Source: Ciceribacter sichuanensis (lineage in GTDB: Bacteria > Pseudomonadota > Alphaproteobacteria > Rhizobiales > Rhizobiaceae). From it: a stretch of DNA of 64,000 nucleotides. The stretch lies in assembly GCF_024055605.1 (NCBI RefSeq), contig NZ_JAMXLX010000005.1, forward strand, positions 248,001 to 312,000, in the 5' to 3' direction. This document shows positions 26,120 through 34,205 of this stretch, one piece after another. The stretch's first letter is position 1; each line of letters starts with the position of its first letter. A program made the translations under genes and the position numbers. The notes beneath the pieces were generated by a model. The model was not told the origin of the DNA. It searched no databases and saw only the letters and a list, made by a program, of their open reading frames with translations.

Positions 26120-27162
26120 AGCGCTGCGGCAAGCAGCACGGCTCCCAGCAGAATGACGAAAAGCGCGCCGGCGATCTCGATGGTCGTCGCGACCGTTTTT
26201 GCCGTTGCCGAGCCGGGGCCGGAGATCCGTACCGCCAGCGATTTCGCCGAGACGGCGATGATGGCCAGTGCTGACACGGTGATCGCCGTGCCGAGCGCCA
26301 TGGCGAAGACGGAAAGAGCGCCGCCGAGATAAAGTCCGTTCAGAAGCGCGAAGGTCATGACCAGCAGCGCGCCGGAGCAGGGGCGAAGGCCGACCGCGAC
26401 GATGGCGGACCAGGCCTCGCGCAGACGGAAATCCTGCTGCGACAGCATCTTCGGATCGGGCAGGTGGGTCATGCCGCAATCGGCGCAGACCGCGCCCGGC
26501 GAGAGCGTGGCGTGGTCGTGATCCAAGGCATCGACACGGAAGCTCAAACCGGTGGTCGTGGCCGGACCTGTCGACATGGCAGCATCGAACAGGCCGGCGC
26601 TCACGGGAGACTGTCGGGTTACCCAGATGCTCTTCAGCTTGCGCAGCAGCAGCCAGACGCCGAAGGCGATGACCATGCCGAAGCTTGCGATTTCCATGGC
26701 GTTGGTGGCAGCCGTCATGGTGATGCCGGTGCCGCGCAGGACGAAATAGGCCGCGGCCACGATTGCAATTGCCACTACGCCCTGCAGGAAGGCGGAAACG
26801 AAGGAAATCGCGATACCACGCTTCAATTCGGTTTCGTTGGCGATCATGTAGGAGGAGATCACGGCCTTGCCATGACCCGGGCCGGCCGCATGGAAAATGC
26901 CATAGGCGAAGGATAGGCCGAGCAGGGGCGTCAGGGTGGAGGGATCTTCCCGCATCGCCTTCAGCGCGCCGGTGAGTGAGCGATAGAAGGCCTGCTGGTG
27001 CTGGTTTATCCAGCCGAGCCAGCCGCCGAAGAGGCCTGTCGCCTGAAAGGATGGTTCCGCCGTGCCAATCCCGAGGGGCGAGGCCGCATGGGCGACGGAC
27101 GCTACTGCCCCTATCATGGTGGCGAGCGCCAGCGATCGCAGGACAAGGCGGCGCATCAGCAT
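26110..27162 (-). CDS. Nickel/cobalt efflux protein, NicO/RcnA family
   Basis: Inner-membrane transporter of 350 residues with a signal-like N terminus and six helices. Family landmarks: FAYGIFHAAGPGHGKAVISSYM (the HAAGPGHGK metal segment; read in two parts), RGIAISFVSAFLQGVVAIAIV, and VGLRPCSGALLVMTFALLNG. A metal-binding loop between helices has DALDHDHATL and CADCGMTHLPD. ATG 27162 is chosen because GAGGTGAC lies just upstream; it overlaps the stop of the DUF1007 gene by seven bases. DUF1007-NicO pairs are common metal-transport modules. Confidence 0.9.
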   Translation of the reverse strand: MLMRRLVLRSLALATMIGAVASVAHAASPLGIGTAEPSFQATGLFGGWLGWINQHQQAFYRSLTGALKAMREDPSTLTPLLGLSFAYGIFHAAGPGHGKAVISSYMIANETELKRGIAISFVSAFLQGVVAIAIVAAAYFVLRGTGITMTAATNAMEIASFGMVIAFGVWLLLRKLKSIWVTRQSPVSAGLFDAAMSTGPATTTGLSFRVDALDHDHATLSPGAVCADCGMTHLPDPKMLSQQDFRLREAWSAIVAVGLRPCSGALLVMTFALLNGLYLGGALSVFAMALGTAITVSALAIIAVSAKSLAVRISGPGSATAKTVATTIEIAGALFVILLGAVLLAAALHG

Positions 27163-27797
27163 GTCACCTCGAGCCGGGTCGCGAAGAGCTTGCCCATGTC
27201 GGTGCCGGCGGGATCGTTGAAGAATGCTTCCGTCAGCGACGACTGGTTCTGGGCGATCACCTCGTCCGGGTCCGGGCGGATGACCTTGTGCTTGCACTTC
27301 TGGAAACCGGTGCCTTCGACCACGATGTCGTCATCCTTGGCGAAGTCGATGGCGGTGTAGAGCGTCGGGTCATGAACGCCGAAGGACAGATTGCCCTTGA
27401 TCGGCACCTTCTTCTCGGGCTTCACGACGAAGAAGACGAGGAGCTGGTGATCCTTGAAGTCGACGTGGAAGTTGTCGGGCTTGGCGACGGAGACAGGTGC
27501 CCCATCGCTGGTGATGAAGGTGAAATAGCCGTAGTCGGCGAGAGAGGTGCGGATGGTTTCCGCGATCTCATGCAATTCGCTGTGGTCCAGCTTCAGATCG
27601 GAATTCGTATCGAAGTCCATCAGCACGCTCGAGGAGAAGACATCATCGAAGCGCCAGACATTGCGCAGCTCCGAAACATTGCCGTCATCCCCGGCGATCA
27701 CCTCTAGGCGAGCCTCGGCGAAGATGTGCGGGTGGGCGAAAGCCGGAAGAGGCGCCAGCGACAAAATCGCAGCCCACATCGCCAGTCTTTTTCCCAT
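27156..27797 (-). CDS. DUF1007 periplasmic protein
   Basis: Exported protein of 213 residues with signal peptide MGKRLAMWAAILSLAPLPAFA, followed at once by HPHIFAEARLEV, the His-rich N terminus typical of DUF1007, where the exposed HPH probably binds metal. Other family segments are FDTNSDLKLDHSELHEIAE and YGYFTFITSDGAPV. It is coupled to the downstream NicO transporter and probably hands nickel or cobalt (or another divalent metal) to it. Start MGKR was chosen over MKEEEGMGKR because AGGAAG lies before it. Confidence 0.9.
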   Translation of the reverse strand: MGKRLAMWAAILSLAPLPAFAHPHIFAEARLEVIAGDDGNVSELRNVWRFDDVFSSSVLMDFDTNSDLKLDHSELHEIAETIRTSLADYGYFTFITSDGAPVSVAKPDNFHVDFKDHQLLVFFVVKPEKKVPIKGNLSFGVHDPTLYTAIDFAKDDDIVVEGTGFQKCKHKVIRPDPDEVIAQNQSSLTEAFFNDPAGTDMGKLFATRLEVTC

Positions 27798-27890
27798 GCC
27801 TTCTTCCTCTTTCACGCGGCTCGCGACTGATTCTCTCTTGCTCGCGGATTGGGACGGAAATTAGGACTCGCCTACGCGGGTCCCATTTCA

Positions 27891-28784
27891 TCACGCATAT
27901 TTGCGGAACCAGCCGTGCAGATAGTCGACGAAGACGCGAACCTTGGCGGGCAGGTAGCGGCGGTGGGGATAGACGGCATAGATGCCGCGATCCTTAGTCA
28001 GGTATTCGTCGAACAGGGAAACGAGTTCGCCAGATGCGATATAGGGCTTGGCGATGAAGTCCGGGACCATCGCGATGCCGAGGCTGGCGCGGGCGGCGCG
28101 TAGCGTCGCCTGTGGGCTGTTGACCTCAATCGGCCCGCTGACGGCTACCGATATTTGCGAACCATCCGGCTCGACGAATTTCACGCTGTTGTGGGAGCGG
28201 GAATTGGTGTCGATGATAACGGGCACCCGAGAGAGTTCCTGCGGGTGGGTGAGGGGGCCGTACTTCGCCACGAAATCGGGCGTGGCGCAGGCATAGACGC
28301 GGAAGTCCGAGAGCTTCTTGGCGATCAGGCCCGAATCATCGAGGCGGGTGATGCGAATCGCGAGGTCGAAGCCTTCCTCGATCATATCGACGAAACGGTC
28401 GTCGGCGACGATCTCAAGCGAAAGGTCCGGGTGCTCAGTCGCAAAATCGATGAGGGACTGGCCGACATCCGCGTCGATGAAGGTTCTGGGAACCGTGACC
28501 TTCAGCTTGCCCTTCAGGTCGGTGTTGTTCTCGCGCACGAGGTCGGCAAGGTTGTCGATCTCCTTTAGGATATCGGCGGCGGTGCGGTAGTAGGTATGGC
28601 CGGCCTCGGTCAGCGAAAATTGCCGGGTTGTGCGGTTGAGCAACAGGGCGCCGAGTTCGTCTTCCAGCTCCCGTACATATTTGGAGAGAAGGGCCTTGGA
28701 GCGCCCGGTCTTGCGCGCGGCGGCCGAAAAACCCTCTGCTTCGACCACGTCGATGAAGGCGCGAATGCGGGTGAGCGTGTCCAT
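27891..28784 (-). CDS. LysR-family regulator (CrgA/DsdC-like subgroup)
   Basis: Regulator of 297 residues. The HTH lies at residues 3-60 (MDTLTRIRAFIDVVEAEGFS, then ARKTGRSKALLSKYVRELED and ALLLNRTTRQFSLTEAG). The effector domain has GKLKVTVPRTFIDADVG and ARASLGIAMVPDFIA, of the subgroup that often regulates adjacent oxidoreductases. The start has AGGAGA upstream. No obvious target gene is adjacent: the nearest divergent gene is ornithine decarboxylase, 550 bases away. Confidence 0.9.
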   Translation of the reverse strand: MDTLTRIRAFIDVVEAEGFSAAARKTGRSKALLSKYVRELEDELGALLLNRTTRQFSLTEAGHTYYRTAADILKEIDNLADLVRENNTDLKGKLKVTVPRTFIDADVGQSLIDFATEHPDLSLEIVADDRFVDMIEEGFDLAIRITRLDDSGLIAKKLSDFRVYACATPDFVAKYGPLTHPQELSRVPVIIDTNSRSHNSVKFVEPDGSQISVAVSGPIEVNSPQATLRAARASLGIAMVPDFIAKPYIASGELVSLFDEYLTKDRGIYAVYPHRRYLPAKVRVFVDYLHGWFRKYA

Positions 28785-28804
28785 GAAGCGGTCTTTCTCC
28801 TGAT

Positions 28805-28824
28805 TTGTTCCGAATAGTGAACAA
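28805..28824. promoter_or_regulatory. Inverted repeat before the LysR gene
   Basis: TTGTTC-N8-GAACAA lies 21 bases before the start, a plausible autoregulatory LysR site. A further TTGTTCAA half-element follows at about 28834. Confidence 0.4.
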
Positions 28825-28959
28825 AACGAGAGATTGTTCAATCAATTTTCTTATGGCGGTTGCAAAAACCTCTTGATTATGACGACGAATATTCATATCT
28901 CACGGCTGCCCAAAGTCGCACGTGCCTGTGGGTGTCCGCCGACCCTCGAACTGGGATTT

Positions 28960-29341
28960 GTCCCTAAGGTGAGGTCATCGGTAAGGTACCTGGAACTAAC
29001 CCCTCCAGTCGCTATTCCGGCCAACCGGGAAATGCGAGGACATCTTGAAGCAACGACGGTGCGGGCCTTTCTGGTTCTCTCCCGGCTTTCCATCAGCCGG
29101 GGTCACTGAAGAGGCACACCATCATTGCCGGAAGTGCGGTAGGGTTACCCCTCCAATCCATGGCAGACAAAGCGGATTCATGCTCTCGACCGAGAGGGCG
29201 TTTATCCATTGTTTCGCGCGTTGAGCGTTCGTACGGCACCAGTGTCTCCACCAACTGGATTCGTGCGATGTCTCTTCGTCCTTTGTCCTCTCGCGCCCGG
29301 CAACGGGTTCGGGATCCTTGGAACTTGTGAGGGATACACCC
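28960..29341 (+). promoter_or_regulatory. Long structured leader of ornithine decarboxylase (speF-motif candidate)
   Basis: The 550 bases before the decarboxylase contain no ordinary gene. Structured parts include CCCGGCT/AGCCGGG (29081-29101) and a longer interrupted hairpin at 29167-29212 (ACAA, GGAT and CTCTC pairing with GAGAG, ATCC and TTGT). ACCCCTCCA occurs twice (near 28999 and 29147). The Rfam speF motif is described upstream of ornithine decarboxylase in alphaproteobacteria, which makes this the expected place for it; I cannot confirm the conserved bases from memory. The transcript start is unknown. Confidence 0.5.
29160..29330 (+). CDS. Possible Arg-rich leader peptide of ornithine decarboxylase
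   Basis: A 56-codon frame opens with ATGGCAGACAAAGCG and stops 11 bases before the decarboxylase ATG. About ten of its codons are Arg, clustered near the end (SRARQRVRD). E. coli speF is controlled by ornithine through an upstream leader peptide, so a coding leader here would make sense. Against it: no good ribosome-binding site precedes the ATG, and the frame overlaps the hairpin. Treat as a hypothesis. Confidence 0.25.
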   Translation: MADKADSCSRPRGRLSIVSRVERSYGTSVSTNWIRAMSLRPLSSRARQRVRDPWNL

Positions 29342-30475
29342 ATGGCCACCGCTCGTATTCTCGACTTCATCAACACCCGACGTCCCGAAGGTCCCTGCCT
29401 CGTGGTTGATCTCGACGTCGTGCGCGACAATTACAGCGCCTTCCGTCACGCCCTGCCGGACAGCTCGATCTACTACGCCGTGAAGGCCAATCCGGCTCCG
29501 GAAATCCTGTCGCTGCTCGCCTCCATGGGCTCGAGCTTCGATTGCGCTTCGGTTGCCGAGATCCAGATGGCACTCGACGCCGGTGCTTCCGCCGACCGCA
29601 TCTCCTTCGGCAACACGATCAAGAAGGAACGCGACATCGCGCGCGCAAACGCTCTCGGCGTCGATCTCTTTGCAGTCGACAGCCATGAGGAAGTCGAAAA
29701 GATCTCGCGCGCCGCTCCCGGCGCCCGCGTGTTCTGCCGCGTGCTGACTGATGGCGAAGGCGCCGAATGGCCGCTTTCCCGCAAGTTCGGCTGCGTTCCG
29801 CAGATGGCGGTCGACGTGCTGGTCTATGCACACCAGCTCGGCCTCGAGTCCTACGGCGTGTCCTTCCATGTCGGTTCGCAGATGACCAAGGTCGATGCCT
29901 GGGATGCCGCTCTCGGCGATGCCAAGCGCGTCTTCACCTCGCTGGCCAAGCAGGGCATTCACCTGCAGATGGTCAACATGGGCGGCGGCTTCCCGACCAA
30001 GTACCTGCGCGACATCCCGTCGGCGGAGGCCTATGGCCGCGCGATCAACGGCGCGCTGAAGAAGCACTTCGGCAACCACATCCCACGCACGATCATCGAG
30101 CCGGGCCGTGGCATGGTTGGCAATGCCGGTGTCATCAAGGCCGAGGTCGTCCTCGTCTCGAAAAAGTCGGACAACGATGCACATCGCTGGGTCTTCCTCG
30201 ACATCGGCAAGTTCGGCGGTCTTGCCGAAACCATGGATGAGGCGATCCGCTACCCGATCCGCACCGCTCGCGATGCTGACGAGATGGAGCCCTGCGTGCT
30301 CGCCGGCCCGACCTGCGATTCCGCTGACGTGCTGTACGAAAAGAACATGTACCCGCTGCCGGTGTCGCTGACGATCGGCGACGAGGTCCTGATCGAAGGC
30401 ACCGGCGCCTACACGACCACCTACTCGGCGGTCGCCTTCAACGGCTTCGAGCCGCTCAAGGCCTACGTTATCTGA
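29342..30475 (+). CDS. odc: Ornithine decarboxylase, group IV PLP enzyme
   Basis: Makes putrescine from L-ornithine, the entry to polyamines in rhizobia. 377 residues, the length of rhizobial Odc2-type enzymes of the eukaryote-like alanine-racemase fold. PLP Lys is in IYYAVKANPAPE; other landmarks are SFHVGSQ, NMGGGFPTKY, EPGRGMVGNAG (PLP phosphate) and the active-site Cys of GPTCDSADVLY. Some homologues also decarboxylate lysine or arginine, so specificity is inferred. A long leader suggests feedback control by polyamine or ornithine. A GNAT gene follows at 76 bases. Confidence 0.93.
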   Translation: MATARILDFINTRRPEGPCLVVDLDVVRDNYSAFRHALPDSSIYYAVKANPAPEILSLLASMGSSFDCASVAEIQMALDAGASADRISFGNTIKKERDIARANALGVDLFAVDSHEEVEKISRAAPGARVFCRVLTDGEGAEWPLSRKFGCVPQMAVDVLVYAHQLGLESYGVSFHVGSQMTKVDAWDAALGDAKRVFTSLAKQGIHLQMVNMGGGFPTKYLRDIPSAEAYGRAINGALKKHFGNHIPRTIIEPGRGMVGNAGVIKAEVVLVSKKSDNDAHRWVFLDIGKFGGLAETMDEAIRYPIRTARDADEMEPCVLAGPTCDSADVLYEKNMYPLPVSLTIGDEVLIEGTGAYTTTYSAVAFNGFEPLKAYVI

Positions 30476-30551
30476 TGTCGACCGTGCCGGCGTGACCGGC
30501 ACGGCAACAAAAACAACATCATCGGAAACTCTCTTGGTTCGGGAGGCCACA

Positions 30552-31145
30552 ATGGCCGCTGTTCTTGATAGCGTGCGCGCATTCTTTGCGCCTGCACCTG
30601 CCTTTGTCATCGATGTCGAAACGCCGGCGGATGTCGTCGCGCGCGAAGCCCTGCTTGACCGCGCCATGGGCGCGGAGCGCCGCAAGAAGTCGTCGGAGAA
30701 GATCCGTCGCGGCCGTCTGCCGGCGGAAGGACTGGCCTTCGTTGCTCGTGACCGGGACGGCCATGTCGTCGGCACCGTGCGACTGTGGAATGTCGAGGCC
30801 GGTGTCGGTCGTGATGGCACCGTCATCGACGCGCTGCTGCTGGGCCCGCTCGCCGTCGATGCGGCCCATGAAGGCAAGGGCATCGGTTCGGCGTTGATGC
30901 GGGCAGCCATTCTCGAAGCCAGGAACCGCGACCATGGCGCTATCCTGCTGGTTGGCGATGCGCCTTACTATGAGCGGTTCGGCTTTTTCGCCGGCAAGAC
31001 CCAGCATCTGGTCATGCCCGGCCCGTTCGCCCGTGAGCGTTTCCTGGCGCTGGAGCTCAAGGCAGACTGGCTCGATGGTGCTGCAGGCATGATCGTCGCC
31101 TCCGGCCGCAAGCTGTCGGCCCCGGCCTATCGCCGCGCGGCCTGA
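30552..31145 (+). CDS. GNAT N-acetyltransferase (YhbS-like)
   Basis: Acyltransferase of 197 residues. The GNAT fold is seen in LAFVARDRDGHVVGTVRLWN, the acetyl-CoA loop LLLGPLAVDAAHEGKGIGSALMR (read in parts; the Q/R-x-x-G-x-G/A signature is EGKGIGSA) and ILLVGDAPYYERFGF, the YhbS-type C-terminal strand. The start has GGGAGG upstream. It follows ornithine decarboxylase on the same strand, so polyamine or amino-acid acetylation is an attractive but unproven role. A very strong terminator follows. Confidence 0.88.
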   Translation: MAAVLDSVRAFFAPAPAFVIDVETPADVVAREALLDRAMGAERRKKSSEKIRRGRLPAEGLAFVARDRDGHVVGTVRLWNVEAGVGRDGTVIDALLLGPLAVDAAHEGKGIGSALMRAAILEARNRDHGAILLVGDAPYYERFGFFAGKTQHLVMPGPFARERFLALELKADWLDGAAGMIVASGRKLSAPAYRRAA

Positions 31146-31263
31146 AATCTGAGAGACAGGCTCGCGCCACCGGCAGAGTTCGATGTGTCCGGAGGGGGCT
31201 GCTCCGGCATCTGAGCCGTTGGTCGAGTGCGAGCCTTTCATCCCGTCGCGGCGGCGGGAGCAG

Positions 31264-31298
31264 CGCCCCCTCCCTATCCACAGGGAGGGGGCGTTTTT
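31264..31298 (+). terminator. Strong Rho-independent terminator after odc-GNAT
   Basis: CGCCCCCTCCCT (31264-31275) pairs perfectly with AGGGAGGGGGCG (31282-31293) over six bases, followed by TTTTT. Confidence 0.93.
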
Positions 31299-31417
31299 CG
31301 TTGTGGCAGCCCGCTGATGTCGAGATCGGGTAACGGCCTCGTGTCTTGCTTTTAAAGCTTCGCCTAAAAATTGCCCCGTATGGGGAACAAAGTGGTACCT
31401 CGTGCTCGTTATAGCAC

Positions 31418-31435
31418 CATGACATGTACGTCATG
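31418..31435. promoter_or_regulatory. Inverted repeat before the RopB/Omp25-like gene
   Basis: CATGAC-ATGTAC-GTCATG, a perfect 6+6+6 dyad about 53 bases before the start codon. It could bind a dimeric regulator. A CCCC-GTAT-GGGG hairpin lies slightly upstream (near 31374). Confidence 0.4.
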
Positions 31436-31488
31436 ACCAACCGTATGATCCTGCCCGGCGCGGGACTGCGAGATAGGAGTGTACCTCT

Positions 31489-32127
31489 ATGTTGAAGAAA
31501 CTTTTGCTTGGTTCGGTTGCCGCTGCGGCGATCTCCTCAACGGCTCTTGCAGCAGATGCCGTCGTTGAGGCTCCGGCACCGCCTCCGCAAGCCGTCGAGG
31601 CCGCGCCGGTGTTCTCCTGGGCAGGTGGCTATGTCGGTGCCTTCGGCGGTTATGGCTGGGGGAACGGTGATTTCTACGATGGAGTCGGCTCTGCTTCCGA
31701 CGACTTCGATGGCGGCCGGTTCGGCGGCTTCGCCGGCTGGAACTTCGATGTCGGCAGCAACATTATCGTCGGCGTCGAAGGCGACCTCAATTATGACTGG
31801 AACGAAAACAGCTACGGCGACGTGGATGTCAAGACGGGTCTGAATGGTTCGGTCCGCGGTCGTGTCGGCTACGCCATGGATCGTGCGCTGCTTTACGCAG
31901 CCGGCGGCTGGACGGCGACGAACTTCTCCGTCGATGGTCCCGGTTTCGGCGAAGACAAGATGCTGAACGGCTGGACGCTCGGCGCTGGTTTCGACTACGC
32001 CGTGACCGACCAGCTCTTCACGCGCGTCGAGTATCGCTACAACGACTATGCCGAGAAGAACATTCTCGGGGTGGACACCGACTTCAATCAGCATGTGGTG
32101 AATGTCGGTCTCGGCCTGAAGTTCTGA
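31489..32127 (+). CDS. Outer-membrane beta-barrel protein, Omp25/RopB type
   Basis: Porin-like small barrel of 212 residues, the size of Brucella Omp25/31 and Rhizobium RopB. Signal peptide MLKKLLLGSVAAAAISSTALA is followed by an Ala/Pro-rich stretch (VVEAPAPPPQAVEAAPVF) and then WAGGYVGAFGGYGWGN, the first strand typical of the group. Alternating aromatic strands and the terminal LGLKF with C-terminal Phe fit Bam-dependent insertion. Proteins of this group stabilise the rhizobial envelope and change with host contact. Monocistronic between two strong terminators. Confidence 0.93.
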   Translation: MLKKLLLGSVAAAAISSTALAADAVVEAPAPPPQAVEAAPVFSWAGGYVGAFGGYGWGNGDFYDGVGSASDDFDGGRFGGFAGWNFDVGSNIIVGVEGDLNYDWNENSYGDVDVKTGLNGSVRGRVGYAMDRALLYAAGGWTATNFSVDGPGFGEDKMLNGWTLGAGFDYAVTDQLFTRVEYRYNDYAEKNILGVDTDFNQHVVNVGLGLKF

Positions 32128-32155
32128 CGGGAACATCCGTTCCGGCAAACAAAAC

Positions 32156-32190
32156 GCCCGGCCTTCCCATCAGGAGGCCGGGCTTTTCGT
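32156..32190 (+). terminator. Rho-independent terminator after the Omp25-like gene
   Basis: GCCCGGCCT (32156-32164) pairs perfectly with AGGCCGGGC (32175-32183), followed by TTTTCGTTT. Confidence 0.93.
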
Positions 32191-32228
32191 TTGAGGCGGT
32201 TCAGGCCTGCGGAGGGCACGGGTTCGCC

Positions 32229-33077
32229 TCAGAACCGCTTCTCGTTTTCGTCTTCCAAGATCTTGATATCCTGCGAATCCGGTTCGTAAGTCTTCGTCGC
32301 GCCGTTCCAGTGATAAACCACGGAGACAGTACGGGCTTCGGAAGGCTTTTCCTGCGTATCGCAGCTTTCCTCGACCTTCTCGTCGCGCAGCGTTACCTCG
32401 ACGCGAATGGCGGCCCGTCCGCCTGTCTTTTCCGGCTCCACCGAAATCACAGGTTCCTGCAGGCGGTTCAGACCGCAGTAGCGCTCCGAGAGGGTCAGGA
32501 TGTCATCGACACTCTGCAGGTGGTTTGCGTCCGCCAGTACGATGCTGGTCGTCCGGTAAGTCTGGTTCGAATTCCAGTGGCTGCTTTCGCTGATGATTGC
32601 CTGCGAGCCGTCACCGAGATCGAGTACGCCCGGCTCGACCAGTCCCGTCTCGCGATCGAGGCCGACATCAACGGCGTCGAGCAATTGCGGCTCGCCGGCG
32701 GTCGTGTAGAGTGCAAGGATCGCGGGCGCCAGCGGTTCCTCGGACAACGGGCCGAAGTCGAACAGCACGGCAAGGCGCCGGTTCTCGCCGCTGCCAAACG
32801 TTACGGTTTCCACACCGTCAATCGCAAGCCCTTCGGGCCAGTCCGTTTCCAGATCAAGCCTTTTCGAAAGCTTGGCGTCGAGAGCATGTCCGGTCCAGCC
32901 CATTCCATCAGGCTGAAGATCGGTCACGAAGCTGCGCGCGAGATCGAAGAAGGTCGCCGAGGATGCGCCGGGTACGCCATCGCCAAGCCCTGCGAGTTCG
33001 GGTTCTGCCGCTTTCGTGGATGTGGGTGACATCGCCAGCAGCAACATGAAGGTAGCGGAATAGAGTGAAGCGCGCAT
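32229..33077 (-). CDS. Exported protein of unknown function
   Basis: Protein of 282 residues with signal peptide MRASLYSATFMLLLAMSPTSTKA. The mature part is acidic, rich in Asp/Glu/Leu, with many predicted beta strands (TVTFGSGENRRLAVLFDFGP, AILALYTTAGEPQLLDAVDVG, VSVVYHWNGATKTYEPDS) reminiscent of a beta-propeller or lectin-like fold, and two cysteines (RYCGL, ESCDT) that may bridge. I do not recognise a family. It is alone, convergent with the barrel gene and divergent from ompW. Confidence 0.7.
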   Translation of the reverse strand: MRASLYSATFMLLLAMSPTSTKAAEPELAGLGDGVPGASSATFFDLARSFVTDLQPDGMGWTGHALDAKLSKRLDLETDWPEGLAIDGVETVTFGSGENRRLAVLFDFGPLSEEPLAPAILALYTTAGEPQLLDAVDVGLDRETGLVEPGVLDLGDGSQAIISESSHWNSNQTYRTTSIVLADANHLQSVDDILTLSERYCGLNRLQEPVISVEPEKTGGRAAIRVEVTLRDEKVEESCDTQEKPSEARTVSVVYHWNGATKTYEPDSQDIKILEDENEKRF

Positions 33078-33286
33078 CGGGATCGATCGTCCGGTTCAGG
33101 AGCTTGCGAGATTCTATCCGAGAATCACTCCGCCTGAAATGAGTCTTGTTGGCGGCGGACCTGGTGCCGGAAAGGCAAAAAAATACGGCGCATGCTACAT
33201 TTTTATCATCCGTCAATTCTGGCTGTGGCGAAATTGTGACAGGTGCGACTTTTGCCTTTGCCGTGGGGCCGTCGACGCCCACCGCA

Positions 33287-33327
33287 TTGATTTAGCTCAA
33301 CCCGCACGATCCGAATGGGTCCATATT
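33287..33327 (+). promoter_or_regulatory. FNR/FixK-like site and -10 element of ompW
   Basis: TTGAT-TTAG-CTCAA (33287-33300) matches the TTGAT-N4-ATCAA consensus at nine of ten positions. CATATT at 33322-33327 would be the -10, giving a start near 33335 and placing the FNR box at about -41.5, exactly the spacing for direct activation at class II promoters. Confidence 0.6.
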
Positions 33328-33366
33328 CGTCCGCGGCAAAAGCCTTTTATTCATAAGGAGAGATCT

Positions 33367-34059
33367 ATGACCATGATGTGGACGAGGCGGATCAGCGCCC
33401 TTGCTGCAACCACTGCATTCCTGCTGATCGGCCAGGCGGCCAGCGCGGCGGACGTATCGCCGGTTGCCGAGCCGACGCCGGAAGCGCCCGCCGTTTCTGC
33501 GCTCAGCCCGTGGCAGATCCGCGTTCGTGGTCTCGGCGTCATCACCAACGACGAAGGCAAGGTCAATGGCGTCGCCAATTCCGACCTGTCCTACAGCGAC
33601 TCGGTCATCCCGGAACTCGACATCACCTACTACTTCACCGACAATATCGCTGCTGAACTCATCCTCGGCACGACCCGCGCCAATGTTTACGGCGAAGACT
33701 CGATCAAGAGCCTCGGCAAGATCGGCAGCACCTGGCTTCTGCCCCCGACGCTGACCCTGCAGTATCACTTCACCGACTTCGGCGCCTTCAAGCCCTATGT
33801 CGGCGCAGGTATCAATTACACGATGTTCTACAGCCAGGATGCCAAGTCCGCTGACGACCTCGACATCAAGAACACCTTCGGTGCAGCCGTACAGGTCGGT
33901 TTCGACTACATGGTCAACGACCACTGGGGCTTGAACTTCGACGTGAAGAAGATCTTCCTGAAGCCCGACTTTGACGTCACCGTTGGCGGCACGGACCTCA
34001 AGGGCAGCGCCAAGCTCGATCCGTGGCTGATCGGCGCCGGTGTAACCTACCGCTTCTGA
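33367..34059 (+). CDS. ompW: OmpW-family outer-membrane protein
   Basis: Eight-stranded barrel of 230 residues that forms a narrow hydrophobic channel. Signal peptide ends at GQAASA, then the OmpW-type first strand PWQIRVRGLGVITNDEG, VIPELDITYYFTDNIAAELI, LPPTLTLQYHFTDFGAFKPY and YVGAGINYT, closing with DPWLIGAGVTYRF. The start MTMMWTRR has AAGGAGA seven bases upstream. OmpW expression is oxygen-regulated in enterobacteria, and here an FNR-like site lies at the expected place. A strong terminator follows. Confidence 0.95.
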   Translation: MTMMWTRRISALAATTAFLLIGQAASAADVSPVAEPTPEAPAVSALSPWQIRVRGLGVITNDEGKVNGVANSDLSYSDSVIPELDITYYFTDNIAAELILGTTRANVYGEDSIKSLGKIGSTWLLPPTLTLQYHFTDFGAFKPYVGAGINYTMFYSQDAKSADDLDIKNTFGAAVQVGFDYMVNDHWGLNFDVKKIFLKPDFDVTVGGTDLKGSAKLDPWLIGAGVTYRF

Positions 34060-34089
34060 TCTCCGGATCAGGAATTGCCTGAATGCGGA

Positions 34090-34120
34090 AAGGCCGGGGG
34101 CTTCGCCTCCGGCCTTTTCT
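34090..34120 (+). terminator. Rho-independent terminator after ompW
   Basis: AAGGCCGGGGG (34090-34100) pairs with CCTCCGGCCTT (34106-34116) around CTTCG, followed by TTTTCTT. Confidence 0.9.
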
Positions 34121-34168
34121 TATTGCTATCTTGATTTTGAACTCTCCGCCCTCTTTCGAACGCGTGTC

Positions 34169-34198
34169 TTGACATGTGACCAATGAGTCACATATTTT
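34169..34198 (+). promoter_or_regulatory. Promoter with operator inside the spacer, ArsR-SRPBCC gene
   Basis: TTGACA (34169-34174) and TATTTT (34193-34198) form a -35/-10 pair with an 18-base spacer. The dyad ATGTGAC-N6-GTCACAT (34174-34193) fills that spacer, so a bound dimer would exclude RNA polymerase. The predicted start site lies at about 34205, next to the ATG at 34206. Confidence 0.7.
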
Positions 34199-34205
34199 CC
34201 GGTCC

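Noticed and set aside
34174..34193. CRP site reading of TGTGAC...GTCACA
   Set aside because: The TGTGA and TCACA halves are 8 bases apart instead of 6, and the dyad sits between -35 and -10 of an ArsR gene, which fits autorepression better.
34176..34205. GTG at 34176 as start of the ArsR-SRPBCC gene
   Set aside because: It lies between the -35 and -10 elements and within the operator dyad; ATG 34206 gives a normal ArsR N terminus.
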